From Oscillospiraceae bacterium (GTDB lineage: Bacteria > Bacillota > Clostridia > Oscillospirales > Oscillospiraceae), in assembly GCA_017522015.1 (NCBI GenBank), contig JAFXAW010000011.1, forward strand, positions 1 through 57,095: a DNA stretch of 57,095 bases, given 5' to 3'. The translations under genes were made by a program, and so were the position numbers. Positions 15,831-25,255 of this stretch are shown in pieces (the first letter of the stretch is position 1; each line of letters opens with the position of its first letter). The notes below the pieces were generated by a model. It searched no databases, was not told the origin of the DNA, and was given only the letters and a program-made list of their open reading frames with translations.

Positions 15831-17855
15831 TTACAGCAGCTTCATTGCACCGGTGGGGCAGGCCTCGGCGCACTTGCGGCAATCGGCACAGCCCGCAATG
15901 GCGGCGCTCTCGCGGAATTCCGGCTTCACAACGGTACCGAAGCCGCGGCCGATCAGACCGAGCAGGCCCTTTCCGGCCACTTCATTGCACACACGCACGC
16001 ACAGACCGCAGAGGATGCATTTGCCCTGGTCGCGCTCGATGACCACCAGTCGTTTTTCGCTGTCGTGGCGGCGCTTTTCGCCCTCAAAACGCTCGGGATG
16101 GATCTCGTAGCGGTTGGCGTGGCGGATGAGCGTGCATTTTTCATAGTCATGGCAGCCGCATTCCAGGCAGCGGGATGCCTCGCGCATGGCCTCCTCCGCG
16201 GTGAAGCCGGTGTTGACGGGCTCAAAGTCGCCTCTGCGCGCCTGCGCGTCGCGGTTTTTGATCTGCACTCTCGGCTTTCTCTCGCGGTCAGCGTAATCCG
16301 CTGCGGTGACATATCTCTGGCTGACAAAGGGCTTTTTGCAGGGCACAAGCGCACCGTGGAGGTAGGAGTCCACCACGTCTGCGGCCCTGTTCGCCTCTCC
16401 GATGGCGGCAATGGCGATGTCCGCGCCGCCGTTCGTGGCGTCGCCTACCGCGAACACGCCCTCCAGACTGGTGAGGAAGCTGCACGCGTCCGCCACGATG
16501 TTGCCGCGCCGGTTCAGCTCGGCATCAATGCCCGTGGAATCCGTTTTCTGCCCGATGGCAGCGATGACGCAGTCCACATCCAGATATTCAAACTTGCCCT
16601 CCACGGGAACGGGGCTGCGGCGGCCGGAAGCATCGGGCTCACCGAGCTCCATCACCTGCAGCTTAACGGTCTTCACCTTGCCGTCCTCGCCCAGCAGCTC
16701 CGCCGGGTTCGTGAGGAACTTGAAGTTGACGCCCTCTTCGATGGCTTCTTCAATCTCGTCCGCTGCGGCAGGCATCTCCGCACGGGTGCGGCGATAGATC
16801 ACATAGACATTCTCCGCGCCAAGACGCACCGCGGTGCGGCAGGCGTCCATCGCGGTGTTGCCGCCGCCCACGATGGCGACGTTCTTCCCGATGGGCAGCG
16901 GGTCGTGGAGCGCCACGGAGCGCAGGAAGTCGATTCCGCCGTAGACGCCGTCCAGCGTCTCGCCGGGGCAGCCGAGCGGGCTGCTTTTCCATGCACCGAT
17001 GGCGAGCACCACGGCATCAAAGCGCGCGCGGTAATCGGCAAAGGAGATGTCCCGGCCGATCTTCACGCCGTTTTCCATCCGGACGCCGGCGGCAGCGATG
17101 TCGGCAATCTCCGCGTCCAGCACGTCCTTGGGCAGACGGTACTGCGGGATGCCGTAACGCAGCATGCCGCCCATCTGCGGCATCTGCTCTGTCAGCGTCA
17201 CGTCGTGGCCCTTGAGCGAGAGGTAATATGCAGCGGTGAGGCCCGCAGGGCCGCCGCCGATGACGCCCACGCGCTTGCCCGTCGGCGCGCTGCGCTCCGG
17301 CTGCCAGCGGTCGGCCTTTTTCAGCTCCGCCATGGACATGAAACGCTTGATGAGCGCGATGGAAATGGGCTCTTCTACCAGATTCCGGCGGCATTCCTTC
17401 TCGCAGGGATGCGGGCAGATGTGACCGATGGATGCGGGCAGGGGCAGCTTGTCTTTGACGATGCGAACGGCCTCGTGCGTGTTGCCCAGCGCGACCTGCT
17501 TGACATAGCTCTGGCAATCCGTCTCCGCCGGACAGGCCAGGCGGCAGGGACCCACGCAGTCGCCGTCATGATCGCTCATCAGCAGCTCCAGCGCGATTTT
17601 CCGCGCCTGAACTGCGCGCGCACCCTCGGTCTGGATCGCCATACCGTCGGTTGCAAGGGTGGAGCAGCCGCGCAGCAGCTTGGGGCTGCCCTCGTTCTCG
17701 ACAACGCACAGGCCGCAGGCGCCATAGTGCTGCACTTCTTCTTTGTGGCAGAGCGTCGGGATGTGAATGCCGTAGCGCTCCGCAATCTGCAAAATGGTCT
17801 CACCGGCGCTGCCGACGCAGGGCAGACCGTTGATGGTCAGTTTAATTTCAGACAT
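15831..17855 (-). CDS. NfnB/GltD-like FAD oxidoreductase with NuoG-type 2Fe-2S and 4Fe-4S domains (StnC-like)
   Basis: 674 aa. An N-terminal 2Fe-2S domain (Cys in PTLCHKEE, GACGLC and LLRGCS, about 36-64) is followed by a four-Cys 4Fe-4S segment (DCVGPCRLACPAETDC near 99). The GltD/NfnB part has FAD motif VIGGGPAGLTAA near 198, a GMLRYGIPQYRLPK motif near 230 and NADP motif IVGGGNTAMD near 333. The C-terminus carries two more clusters (CILCGLCVRVC, CADCRKCAEACP). With its NuoF- and NuoE-like partners this matches the three-subunit Sporomusa-type Nfn (StnABC), which links ferredoxin, NADH and NADPH. NADPH:ferredoxin roles are by family analogy. Confidence 0.82.
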   Translation of the reverse strand: MSEIKLTINGLPCVGSAGETILQIAERYGIHIPTLCHKEEVQHYGACGLCVVENEGSPKLLRGCSTLATDGMAIQTEGARAVQARKIALELLMSDHDGDCVGPCRLACPAETDCQSYVKQVALGNTHEAVRIVKDKLPLPASIGHICPHPCEKECRRNLVEEPISIALIKRFMSMAELKKADRWQPERSAPTGKRVGVIGGGPAGLTAAYYLSLKGHDVTLTEQMPQMGGMLRYGIPQYRLPKDVLDAEIADIAAAGVRMENGVKIGRDISFADYRARFDAVVLAIGAWKSSPLGCPGETLDGVYGGIDFLRSVALHDPLPIGKNVAIVGGGNTAMDACRTAVRLGAENVYVIYRRTRAEMPAAADEIEEAIEEGVNFKFLTNPAELLGEDGKVKTVKLQVMELGEPDASGRRSPVPVEGKFEYLDVDCVIAAIGQKTDSTGIDAELNRRGNIVADACSFLTSLEGVFAVGDATNGGADIAIAAIGEANRAADVVDSYLHGALVPCKKPFVSQRYVTAADYADRERKPRVQIKNRDAQARRGDFEPVNTGFTAEEAMREASRCLECGCHDYEKCTLIRHANRYEIHPERFEGEKRRHDSEKRLVVIERDQGKCILCGLCVRVCNEVAGKGLLGLIGRGFGTVVKPEFRESAAIAGCADCRKCAEACPTGAMKLL

Positions 17856-17867
17856 TTCGGCACCTCC

Positions 17868-19625
17868 TCAGTCTACCTGCACCGCGCCGAAGCGGCAGGC
17901 GCTCTGGCACGATCCGCAGCGGATGCACTTCTCCGAATCGACCGAGTGCGGCTTTTTCAGCTCGCCGGAGATGGCGCCGACCGGGCATTTGCGCGCGCAG
18001 GCGCCGCAGCCGATGCATTTCTCCGCGTCGATCGCATAGGTCAGAAGCGGCTTGCACTGTCCGGCAGGGCACTTCTTTTCGCGGATGTGCGCGTCATACT
18101 CGTTTCGGAAATAGCGGATGGTGGTCAGGATGGGGTTGGGCGCTGTCTGGCCGAGGCCGCAAAGCGCGCCGTCCTTGACGCTGCTGCAGAGCTCCTCGAG
18201 CAGCTCCACATCGCCCTCGCGGCCGTTGCCGCTGACGATGCGCTCAAGAATCTCGCTCAGCCGCTTGGTGCCGATGCGGCAGTGCACGCACTTTCCGCAG
18301 GACTCCTTGGTGGTGAACTCCAGGAAGAATTTGGCGATGCCCACCATGCAGGTGGTGTCGTCCATCACGACCATGCCGCCGGAGCCCATGATCGCGCCGG
18401 TTGCGCTGAGGTTTTTGTAGTCGATCACGGTGTCAAGCAGCGCGGCGGGCACGCAGCCGCCGGAGGGACCGCCGAGCTGCACGGCCTTGAATTCGCGGCC
18501 ATCCCGAATGCCGCCGGCGATGTCAAAGATGACGTCGCGCAGCGTCTTGCCCATGGGGATTTCCACGAGGCCGCCGCGGCGCACCTTGCCGGTGACGGCA
18601 AAGACCTTGGTGCCCTTGCTGTTTTCTGTGCCCATGGCGGCAAAAGCCGTGCCGCCGTTGAGAAGAATCCAGCTGACGTTGGCGAAGGTCTCGACATTGT
18701 TGATGTTGCTGGGTTTCTGCCAGTAACCCGATTCCGCGGGGAAGGGGGGCTTGAGCCGGGGCATGCCGCGGCTGCCCTCGAGCGATTCGATAAGGGCGGT
18801 TTCTTCTCCGCAGACGAAAGCGCCCGCGCCGGCCTTGATGCGGATGCTGCAGGAGAAATCCGTGCCCAGAATGTGATCCCCGAGATAGCCGTGTTCGCGC
18901 GCTGCATCAATGGCGGCGGTGAGCCGGACGATGGCAAGCGGATACTCGGCGCGGACGTAGACAACCGCCTCCTGCGCGCCCATGGCGTAAGCGGCGATCA
19001 GCATGCCTTCAATAAGGTTGTGGGGGTCGGATTCGAGAACCGCGCGATCCATAAACGCGCCGGGGTCGCCCTCGTCGGCGTTGCAGATCAGATATTTTTC
19101 CTCGCCGGCGCTGCTGCGCGCGGCGTTCCACTTAAACCAGGTCGGGAAGCCTGCGCCGCCGCGTCCGGCAAGGCCGGAGACTTTGATCTCCTCGATCACC
19201 TGCTCCGGCGTCATCGTTTTCAAAACCTTTTCCAGCGCCTGATAGCCGTCGTGTGCGATATAGTCCTCGATGCTCTCCGGGTCGATCACGCCGCAGTGAC
19301 GCAGCGCAATGCGCGTCTGCTTCGTGAGGAATTCCTCGTCCTCTTTTTCGATGAGAAGTGCGCCCAGAAGGCTGTAATCCTGCGTGCGCACAGCATCCAC
19401 GATGCGCTGCGCATCCTCCGGCTTCACCCGGACGCAGCGGTGCAGCGCGCCCTGTGCATCATAGACATCCACAATCGGCTCCAGATAGCACAGGCCGATG
19501 CAGCCGGTGATGCCCAGCGTGGCGGGCGCAGAAGCGTCCAGCAGCTGCGCAAGTGCGGAATAGACATCGGCAGCGCCCGCGGCCAGACCGCAGCTGCCCT
19601 GACCGACAACAATGCGTGCATTCAT
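17868..19625 (-). CDS. NuoF/HydB-like NADH-binding flavoprotein subunit (StnB-like)
   Basis: 585 aa. An N-terminal thioredoxin-like ferredoxin part (GSCGLAAG, GCIGLCY) is followed by the FMN/NADH domain: GRGGAGFPTWFKW near 173, NADEGDPGAFMDR near 198, FVCGEETALIESLEG near 277. The SLBB region and the 4Fe-4S motif ESCGKCVHCR near 452 follow, then two C-terminal 4Fe-4S clusters (CIGCGACARKCP, CIRCGSCQSACR). This is the layout of HydB/HndC/StnB subunits that take electrons from NADH. It overlaps the NuoE-like gene by 4 bp; the 674-aa partner starts 12 bp after its stop. Confidence 0.87.
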   Translation of the reverse strand: MNARIVVGQGSCGLAAGAADVYSALAQLLDASAPATLGITGCIGLCYLEPIVDVYDAQGALHRCVRVKPEDAQRIVDAVRTQDYSLLGALLIEKEDEEFLTKQTRIALRHCGVIDPESIEDYIAHDGYQALEKVLKTMTPEQVIEEIKVSGLAGRGGAGFPTWFKWNAARSSAGEEKYLICNADEGDPGAFMDRAVLESDPHNLIEGMLIAAYAMGAQEAVVYVRAEYPLAIVRLTAAIDAAREHGYLGDHILGTDFSCSIRIKAGAGAFVCGEETALIESLEGSRGMPRLKPPFPAESGYWQKPSNINNVETFANVSWILLNGGTAFAAMGTENSKGTKVFAVTGKVRRGGLVEIPMGKTLRDVIFDIAGGIRDGREFKAVQLGGPSGGCVPAALLDTVIDYKNLSATGAIMGSGGMVVMDDTTCMVGIAKFFLEFTTKESCGKCVHCRIGTKRLSEILERIVSGNGREGDVELLEELCSSVKDGALCGLGQTAPNPILTTIRYFRNEYDAHIREKKCPAGQCKPLLTYAIDAEKCIGCGACARKCPVGAISGELKKPHSVDSEKCIRCGSCQSACRFGAVQVD

Positions 19626-20116
19626 GCCTGCTGCGCCTCCTTTCGCAGATCCCGGAGGATCTGACGGACCTTATCCGGCGTGAGAGAGCCGTAGGTCTTT
19701 TCGTTAATCATCATTACCGGCGCCAGCGAGCAGCAGCCCAGACAGCTTACCAGACTCAGAGAAAACAGGCCGTCCTCCGTGGTTTCGCCGTCCCGGATGC
19801 CCAGCTCATCGAGGATGGCCTCCGCAATGCGATCCGCTCCGTTGACATAGCAAGCGGTGCCTTTGCAGAGCAGAATGAGATATTTTCCCACCGCCGTGAA
19901 ACGGAACTGGGAATAAAAAGTGGCCACACCCATGATCTTTGCGGGAGTCTCGCCGGTGCGCTCCGCAATATGGTAGACCGCGTCGGTGGGTATGTAACCG
20001 TAGATTTCCTGCGTATGCTGCAGAATGGTGATCAGGCTGCCCTTCACGGCGGCATACTCTGCCAGCGTGGGTTCCAGCAGCATCAGATCGACTTTGTTTT
20101 TCTGACACTCACACAT
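19622..20116 (-). CDS. NuoE-like 2Fe-2S thioredoxin-fold subunit (StnA-like)
   Basis: 164 aa. Two cysteine pairs, CKGTACY near 89 and CLGCCSLAP near 128, bind a 2Fe-2S cluster as in the 24-kDa subunit of complex I. An IYGYIPTDAVYHIAE stretch near 38 and GVATFYSQF near 62 are also typical. SD AAGGAAGG precedes ATG. It is first in the operon and is coupled to the NuoF-like gene by overlap. Confidence 0.87.
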   Translation of the reverse strand: MCECQKNKVDLMLLEPTLAEYAAVKGSLITILQHTQEIYGYIPTDAVYHIAERTGETPAKIMGVATFYSQFRFTAVGKYLILLCKGTACYVNGADRIAEAILDELGIRDGETTEDGLFSLSLVSCLGCCSLAPVMMINEKTYGSLTPDKVRQILRDLRKEAQQA

Positions 20117-20184
20117 GTTTGATGTTCCTTCCTTTGCTCATGCGGTGGGCAAAATGCATTTGCGGTGCATTCAACCAATTTATC

Positions 20185-20213
20185 ATTATACAACATTTTT
20201 CTGCCGACGCCAA
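20185..20213 (-). promoter_or_regulatory. Sigma-A promoter of the Stn-like operon
   Basis: Minus strand TTGGCG (20213-20208), 17-bp spacer, TATAAT (20190-20185), about 68 bp upstream of the first gene. The 20117-20494 gap otherwise holds only the antiporter terminator. Confidence 0.65.
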
Positions 20214-20364
20214 GAAATTTTATGTGGAAAACGAAGGATATTCATCATAGAAAGCCGGATTCTGCGCCTTCGCGGAAGATCAGCGGGAAACGGAGCGCAA
20301 TGATGCGTCCATTTCCGCCGGAAACGCGCCGTTTTTCAGCCGGACAAACGCCATTTCGCCGCAT

Positions 20365-20397
20365 AAAAACACCGCCCGATGTGTGCATCGGGCGGTG
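20365..20397 (-). terminator. Terminator of the cation/proton antiporter gene
   Basis: CACCGCCCGATG (20370-20381) pairs with CATCGGGCGGTG (20386-20397); on the minus strand TTTTT follows. Confidence 0.8.
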
Positions 20398-20494
20398 GGG
20401 TAGACAGGGAATCGCTTTGCCGGTGGGCCGAAAAAATTCGATTGCAGCTTCCGGCCTGCGCGGCTATGTATATGATTTGCGAAAATCTTTTTGC

Positions 20495-21802
20495 TCAGCG
20501 GTCGTGATGACGCTTCGGCATGGGCTTGGTGACGGCAGAGAGCTTTGCATCCCGTCGGTTGAGCACGTCCGAGCTCTTCGCATGAATGTCCCCGGCTTTG
20601 GTAAGCGCCATTTTGGCAAGGGAGGGGCCGACGATCTCGTAGATCAGCACACCGAAGAGGATGATGTTGCGCACAAAAGCGCCGTCTGCGCCCAGCCCCT
20701 TGGCGGCGGTTGCGCACATACCCAGCGCCACGCCCGCCTGGGGCAGCAGCGTAATGCCCAGATATCGGCGTACCATCGGGTCACTTTTCGACAGACCGGC
20801 ACTCCAGCGTGCGCCAAGAATTTTGCCGACGGATCGCGTCAGGATATACAGCACGCCCACGGCAACCACGGCCAGGTTGGTAAAGACATTCAGCTGCAGC
20901 GCAGCGCCGCTCAGAACAAAGAACAGCGTCAGCACCGGCGCGGACCACTTGTCCGCGATGTCCATCAGCTCTTCCGAGAGCGGGCAGAAGTTGCAAAACA
21001 CCGTGCCCAGCATCATGCACACCAGCAGCGGGGAAAAGGCAACGGTGAAGCGGCCGATGGGGAAGCTGCACTGAGAAACCGCCACCGCGATCAGCACCGC
21101 CATAATGACCAGCGCGTTGCGGTTACGGTTGGAGTTGAAGAAACGCTCCAGAAACGTGAGAAACAGGGCAACCACTCCGCCCAGCAGCAGCGAAGCGACA
21201 ATCTCAATCAGGGGCTGAACCAGCAAAACGGCAAGATTTGTGTTGCCGTTGGTCATGGCCTGCGCAGCGCCGAAGGAAACGGCGAATACAACCAGCCCCA
21301 CAACGTCGTCCAGCGCCACAACGGGGAGCAGCACATCGGTGACGGCGCCCTTGGCCTTGTACTGCCGCACCACCATCAGCGTGGCGGCCGGCGCGGTTGC
21401 AGCGGCGATGGCGCCCAGCGTGAGCGCGGCGGGGATGCTGATGAGGTCGGGGCGCAGGAAATGGAGCGCGATCAGCGCGGCGTCTACGAAAAGCGTGGCG
21501 ATGACGGCCTGAAGAATGCCGATGATGACGGCTTGCCGTCCGGTCTTTTTCAGGCTGGACAGGCGGAACTCGTGACCGATGGCAAAGGCGATGAAGCCCA
21601 GTGCCACGTCGGTAATCAGGCTCATGCTTTCCACCTGTTCAAAACTGGTGAATCCAATGCCCAGCGCGCCCAGGCAGCACGGCCCGATCAGAACGCCCGC
21701 CACCAGATAAGCGGTGACGTCCGGCAGCCGAAACCGGCTCATCAGGCGCGTCATGAGAAGCCCGCAGAGCAGGGCGAAAGCAATCAGCAGCAAATGCAGC
21801 AT
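20495..21802 (-). CDS. Cation:proton antiporter (CPA2/KefB-type)
   Basis: 435 aa from ATG at 21802 (AAAGGA 12 bases upstream; a TTG at 21823 is less likely). It has about 11-12 hydrophobic segments, with the N-terminal RLPDVTAYLVAGVLIGP typical of the Na+/H+ exchanger domain, an FIAFAIGHEFRLSSL segment near 78, and a conserved ALDDVVGL near 153 that carries the ion-binding Asp pair. No TrkA-N domain is present. It exports Na+ or K+ in exchange for protons. It is a single gene with its own terminator. Confidence 0.82.
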   Translation of the reverse strand: MLHLLLIAFALLCGLLMTRLMSRFRLPDVTAYLVAGVLIGPCCLGALGIGFTSFEQVESMSLITDVALGFIAFAIGHEFRLSSLKKTGRQAVIIGILQAVIATLFVDAALIALHFLRPDLISIPAALTLGAIAAATAPAATLMVVRQYKAKGAVTDVLLPVVALDDVVGLVVFAVSFGAAQAMTNGNTNLAVLLVQPLIEIVASLLLGGVVALFLTFLERFFNSNRNRNALVIMAVLIAVAVSQCSFPIGRFTVAFSPLLVCMMLGTVFCNFCPLSEELMDIADKWSAPVLTLFFVLSGAALQLNVFTNLAVVAVGVLYILTRSVGKILGARWSAGLSKSDPMVRRYLGITLLPQAGVALGMCATAAKGLGADGAFVRNIILFGVLIYEIVGPSLAKMALTKAGDIHAKSSDVLNRRDAKLSAVTKPMPKRHHDR

Positions 21803-22123
21803 AGCGGTAAGAATTCCTTTCAAAAGTACAGCGGCAGTCCGACTGAATTGCCGACTACCGCGCTTTGATTTGAACGGACTGTATTATAGCACGCATCGGC
21901 CAATACAGAAAGAGGAAAAACAACGAAAAGAGGCCGTCCGATTCGCCATCCTTTGGACAAAAGTGTTATAAGCGTATACAGAACGCGAAATGGCCGCCGC
22001 GGATACGCATTTTGCCGCCGCGTTTTTGAGCGGTGGGCGCGATCAGGTAAACGGGTTTGGACTGCGTTGTACGGATTGCGTTTCCCCGCGCGGTTTCGCA
22101 GCGCTTGACCCAAAATTGCGCGC

Positions 22124-22912
22124 CTATCCGAATATTTCGTACGGCACCATGGCCTCCGGAACCGTGATTTCAATCTGCGGATACAGCTCTCCCGCAAGGC
22201 GGACAAATTCCCGGGAGTCTATCCACTGCGAAACCGGCGGGAAGGCATTGTCGAAATGATCCAAAAGAACTTTCCGGGGGCGGAAACGCTCCAAAAACCG
22301 CAGGGAATATGTGGACAGATCGCTGCGGCCCTGATAGGGATAGACAAGAAGATCAATGTCGGACGGATAGGCAACATCCTCCCGAAAACCGGCCGTGCCA
22401 AAAAGTAGAATGCGCTTGCCTTGCGCGAGAATTTCATAGCTGAGCACATCGGTTTCCTTGTCGAGGTCAAAGCGGCTGTTGAGCTTTTGAAACCGCAGCC
22501 CGGCCCCGGTGTTCCACGGCAGGAGCGCCCGGGCATAGACGCCTGCAATGAGCTTTCGGTCAAATTCAACATGGCGGCTCTGGTGCGCTTTTACGGTGAA
22601 GGCGCCGAAAGTGAGCGTGTCGCCCGGTGTCAGGCAGCACAGCCGCGCCGAGTCAAAGCCATGCACCTGCGCAAGCTCTTTGCCGCGTCGGTTCACATAT
22701 ACGGGCGCGTCGCATGCGGCCATGACCTCTTTCGTGTCGGCAAAATGATCGAAATGGGGATGGGTGATGAAAACGGCGGCGACATCGCGGAGCGCATCGA
22801 GCGGAAACGGCGGCAAGTCCTTCCCACGCTTGCGCAGATACGGATCAAACAGCAGCTTCGTTTCGCCCAGTTCCAAAAGCACGGAGGCCGTGCCGAGCCA
22901 TGTGAGCTTCAT
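22124..22912 (-). CDS. MBL-fold metal-dependent hydrolase (YtkL/UlaG-like)
   Basis: 262 aa. The N-terminus MKLTWLGTASVLLE leads to FDPYL near 22 and the metal motif THPHFDHFAD near 50, with a later His in KAHQSRHVEFD near 109 and LLDHFDNAFPP near 216. This is the metallo-beta-lactamase fold; substrate unknown. It begins 38 bp after the U32 peptidase gene with SD GGAG, so it is probably co-transcribed with it. Confidence 0.78.
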   Translation of the reverse strand: MKLTWLGTASVLLELGETKLLFDPYLRKRGKDLPPFPLDALRDVAAVFITHPHFDHFADTKEVMAACDAPVYVNRRGKELAQVHGFDSARLCCLTPGDTLTFGAFTVKAHQSRHVEFDRKLIAGVYARALLPWNTGAGLRFQKLNSRFDLDKETDVLSYEILAQGKRILLFGTAGFREDVAYPSDIDLLVYPYQGRSDLSTYSLRFLERFRPRKVLLDHFDNAFPPVSQWIDSREFVRLAGELYPQIEITVPEAMVPYEIFG

Positions 22913-22950
22913 GTGTCAATTCTCCTGAAAATATGCGGTAGAATGGTCTG

Positions 22951-24978
22951 TTACAGCAGGTCGCGGTAATAGAGGCCGCCGGTGCGCGGTTCATTGGATT
23001 TTCTGCCGAGCAGGAAGTCCGAAACGACCTCCTCACAGCGCGCGCGATCCTCGGAAGTGAACCAGAGCAGCTGGTAGTCAAGCCCTCGCGTGTCGCGCTC
23101 GGCGATGTGCAGCGGCACGGAGTTGAGCAGCGTGGTGTAACGGCGATTGGTGCACTCGACCGGGAACTCGACGCCGAACCGGTCGGTAAGGTGCGCGCGG
23201 CCGCGGCAGCTTTCGCAGCCGATGCCGGCGCGGAGGGGGCAGTTGCGCAGCCGCATGAGCGGCGCGCGCCCGTATGCCAGAATGCCGCGCGGCAGCGCGC
23301 CGCCGAGGGCTTTGATTTTTTGCATGCTCAGCTCAAACGAGACGGTTACGCTTGCCAGAGCGCTGCGCTCTGCGCTGCGAAGCGCCTCGGTGTTGGTGAT
23401 GTTCAGGCAGGCGCCGCCGCGCACGGTGAGTCCCAGCCGCCGGCCAAGCTCGATGCCATAGATGTTGTCGGCATAAACCTCCCGCAGACCGGCCTCGGCG
23501 AGCGCGGAAAGCTGCAGCGCATTTTCCGCTTCGTCCTCCGGGAACACGACGGCGGGCAGCTCCGCCACGAGGGCGTCACCGAAGCGGGAAATCAGATCCT
23601 TTGTGATCTCCCGAAGCGGCAGAAGGATCTTCTCGAATTTATCCGTGCAGACGAGCTGCTCTGCGCTGGAAAAACGCGCCCAGAGCTTCGGCTCGCCCTC
23701 GGCGGAATAGGGCTTGATCGGCTCGAATGCAAAGGGCTCGGCCTCGTGCGCGGTGATCCGGCCGCGCTCCTCGAGCAGCGCATCCAGCGCGCTGCGCCGC
23801 AGGTTGTTGAGCGCAGACACCGGCAGCATCAGTCCCGGCGCAATCTCATGGGTGATGGCGGAAAAGTAAAACGGAGTGCCGCCGGTTTTTTTGAGGTTCT
23901 TTTCTGCGGTTAAGGCATCCGTCGGCCGGTGCTGTGCCGGCTCGGGTACGGGCCCCGGCACTTCGATGCTGTGTTTGCCGTCGCACACGCGCAGCGAGGA
24001 GCCGTTTGCGTCCATTTGAAAATGCCCTTCGAGCGGGATAAGCGGCGTTTCGGCGCGGTAAAGGCCGGCGAGCTCACCGAGAACCTTTTGCGCGAGTCCC
24101 ACATCCTCCTTGGTTCGCGCGCCAAACATCGTCCCGTCGCGCCGGGAGAGGAGATAGCCGTCCGAAAAGCCGCTGCGCGAAAAGACGGCGCGCAGGGTGT
24201 CCACATCGTAGGGGCGGCCTGCCAGCGCTTCGCGGCAGGCGGTAACCGCCGCGGCGACGTATTCGGGGCGCTTCATGCGCCCCTCAATTTTCAGCGAGGT
24301 GACGCCGATGCTTTCCATTTCGCGGATGTGCGGGATGAGCGACATGTCCTTGAGGGAGAGCGCATAGCCGTTTTTGCCGTTGTTCCAGTTGAGGCGGCAG
24401 GGCTGCGCGCAGAGTCCGCGGTTGCCGCTGCGCGTGCCGATCATGGACGAGAGATAGCATGCCCCAGACACGCTCATGCAATGTGCGCCGTGGACAAAGG
24501 CTTCGGTTTTGATGTTGACGGCCGAGCAGATCTGCTCCATCTCTTTGAGCGTCAGCTCGCGGGCGAGGACAATGCTGTCAAAGCCGAGGTCGCGCAGAAA
24601 CAGCGCACCGTCGACATTGTGCACAGCGGTCTGTGTGGAGGCATAGCGCTCCAGCGTCGGATAACGCGAGGCGAACAGCCGAAGCACGGCCATGTCCTGA
24701 ATGATAACGGCGTCTGCGCCCGACCGGGCGATCAAATCCGCCTCCTGCTCAAGCCGGGGAAGCTCCGAATCCAAAATAACGGTGTTGACGGTGACATAGA
24801 CCTTTACGCCGCGCGCATGGCAATAGGACACCGCCTGCGGCAGCGTGACTTCATCGAAGTTGGCTGCATTCCGGCGGGCGTTGAAGCCCTGCGCGCCGAG
24901 ATAGACCGCGTCCGCACCGCAGCGGACAGCGGCATGAATCTGTTCCATCCCCCCGGCGGGGGCGAGAATCTCAGCCAT
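22951..24978 (-). CDS. U32 family peptidase
   Basis: 675 aa. The N-terminus MAEILAPAGGMEQIHAAV and GADAVYLG are the usual U32 start. The signature FVHGAHCMSVSGACYLSS near 158 precedes the Cys region RGLCAQPCR near 184, and C-terminal cysteines (CPLRAGIGCESCRG near 580) may bind FeS. U32 proteins include collagenase-like peptidases and tRNA/rRNA hydroxylation enzymes (TrhP, RlhA). The C-terminal half includes the collagenase-type extension. Which role it has is not decidable here. SD GGAGAC lies before the ATG. Confidence 0.85.
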   Translation of the reverse strand: MAEILAPAGGMEQIHAAVRCGADAVYLGAQGFNARRNAANFDEVTLPQAVSYCHARGVKVYVTVNTVILDSELPRLEQEADLIARSGADAVIIQDMAVLRLFASRYPTLERYASTQTAVHNVDGALFLRDLGFDSIVLARELTLKEMEQICSAVNIKTEAFVHGAHCMSVSGACYLSSMIGTRSGNRGLCAQPCRLNWNNGKNGYALSLKDMSLIPHIREMESIGVTSLKIEGRMKRPEYVAAAVTACREALAGRPYDVDTLRAVFSRSGFSDGYLLSRRDGTMFGARTKEDVGLAQKVLGELAGLYRAETPLIPLEGHFQMDANGSSLRVCDGKHSIEVPGPVPEPAQHRPTDALTAEKNLKKTGGTPFYFSAITHEIAPGLMLPVSALNNLRRSALDALLEERGRITAHEAEPFAFEPIKPYSAEGEPKLWARFSSAEQLVCTDKFEKILLPLREITKDLISRFGDALVAELPAVVFPEDEAENALQLSALAEAGLREVYADNIYGIELGRRLGLTVRGGACLNITNTEALRSAERSALASVTVSFELSMQKIKALGGALPRGILAYGRAPLMRLRNCPLRAGIGCESCRGRAHLTDRFGVEFPVECTNRRYTTLLNSVPLHIAERDTRGLDYQLLWFTSEDRARCEEVVSDFLLGRKSNEPRTGGLYYRDLL

Positions 24979-25134
24979 AAAAGTCTCCTTTGTTGACGGG
25001 GTACACAGCCGGTACTGCGCGTCGTTTCCGTGACAGCCCCAGTATATTCACCGGACAACTTGCAGCTTCCTGCGTAAGCTCGGTTTCCCGGCGGGAATCT
25101 GCATCAATCTGCTGATTTCCGCCGCCTTTTCTGT

Positions 25135-25163
25135 AGTATAAAACTTTTGCGGCATAATAACAA
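25135..25163 (-). promoter_or_regulatory. Sigma-A promoter of the U32 peptidase/MBL operon
   Basis: Minus strand TTGTTA (25163-25158), 17-bp spacer, TATACT (25140-25135). The leader to the start codon is about 150 nt with no recognised element. Confidence 0.6.
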
Positions 25164-25196
25164 GATTTACCTTGATTTGAAAGCAAAAATGTGCGT

Positions 25197-25235
25197 AAAA
25201 AAGGAGCAAGGTGCGCGCAGACCTTGCTCCTTTTT
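25197..25235. terminator. Intrinsic terminator after the GNAT gene
   Basis: AAGGAGCAAGGT (25201-25212) pairs with ACCTTGCTCCTT (25221-25232); A and T runs lie on both sides. It ends the minus-strand acetyltransferase transcript. Confidence 0.85.
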
Positions 25236-25255
25236 GAATGCATTTGCTGTTTGGC

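Noticed and set aside
16065-19664. A 1199-aa open frame on the plus strand
   Set aside because: It is the antisense shadow of the well-supported Stn-like genes; it has no SD, no recognisable domain and an Arg/His/Ala-biased composition.
20165-21868. A 567-aa plus-strand frame opposite the antiporter
   Set aside because: Highly polar Gln/His/Arg-rich shadow of a membrane protein gene; it also runs through a terminator.
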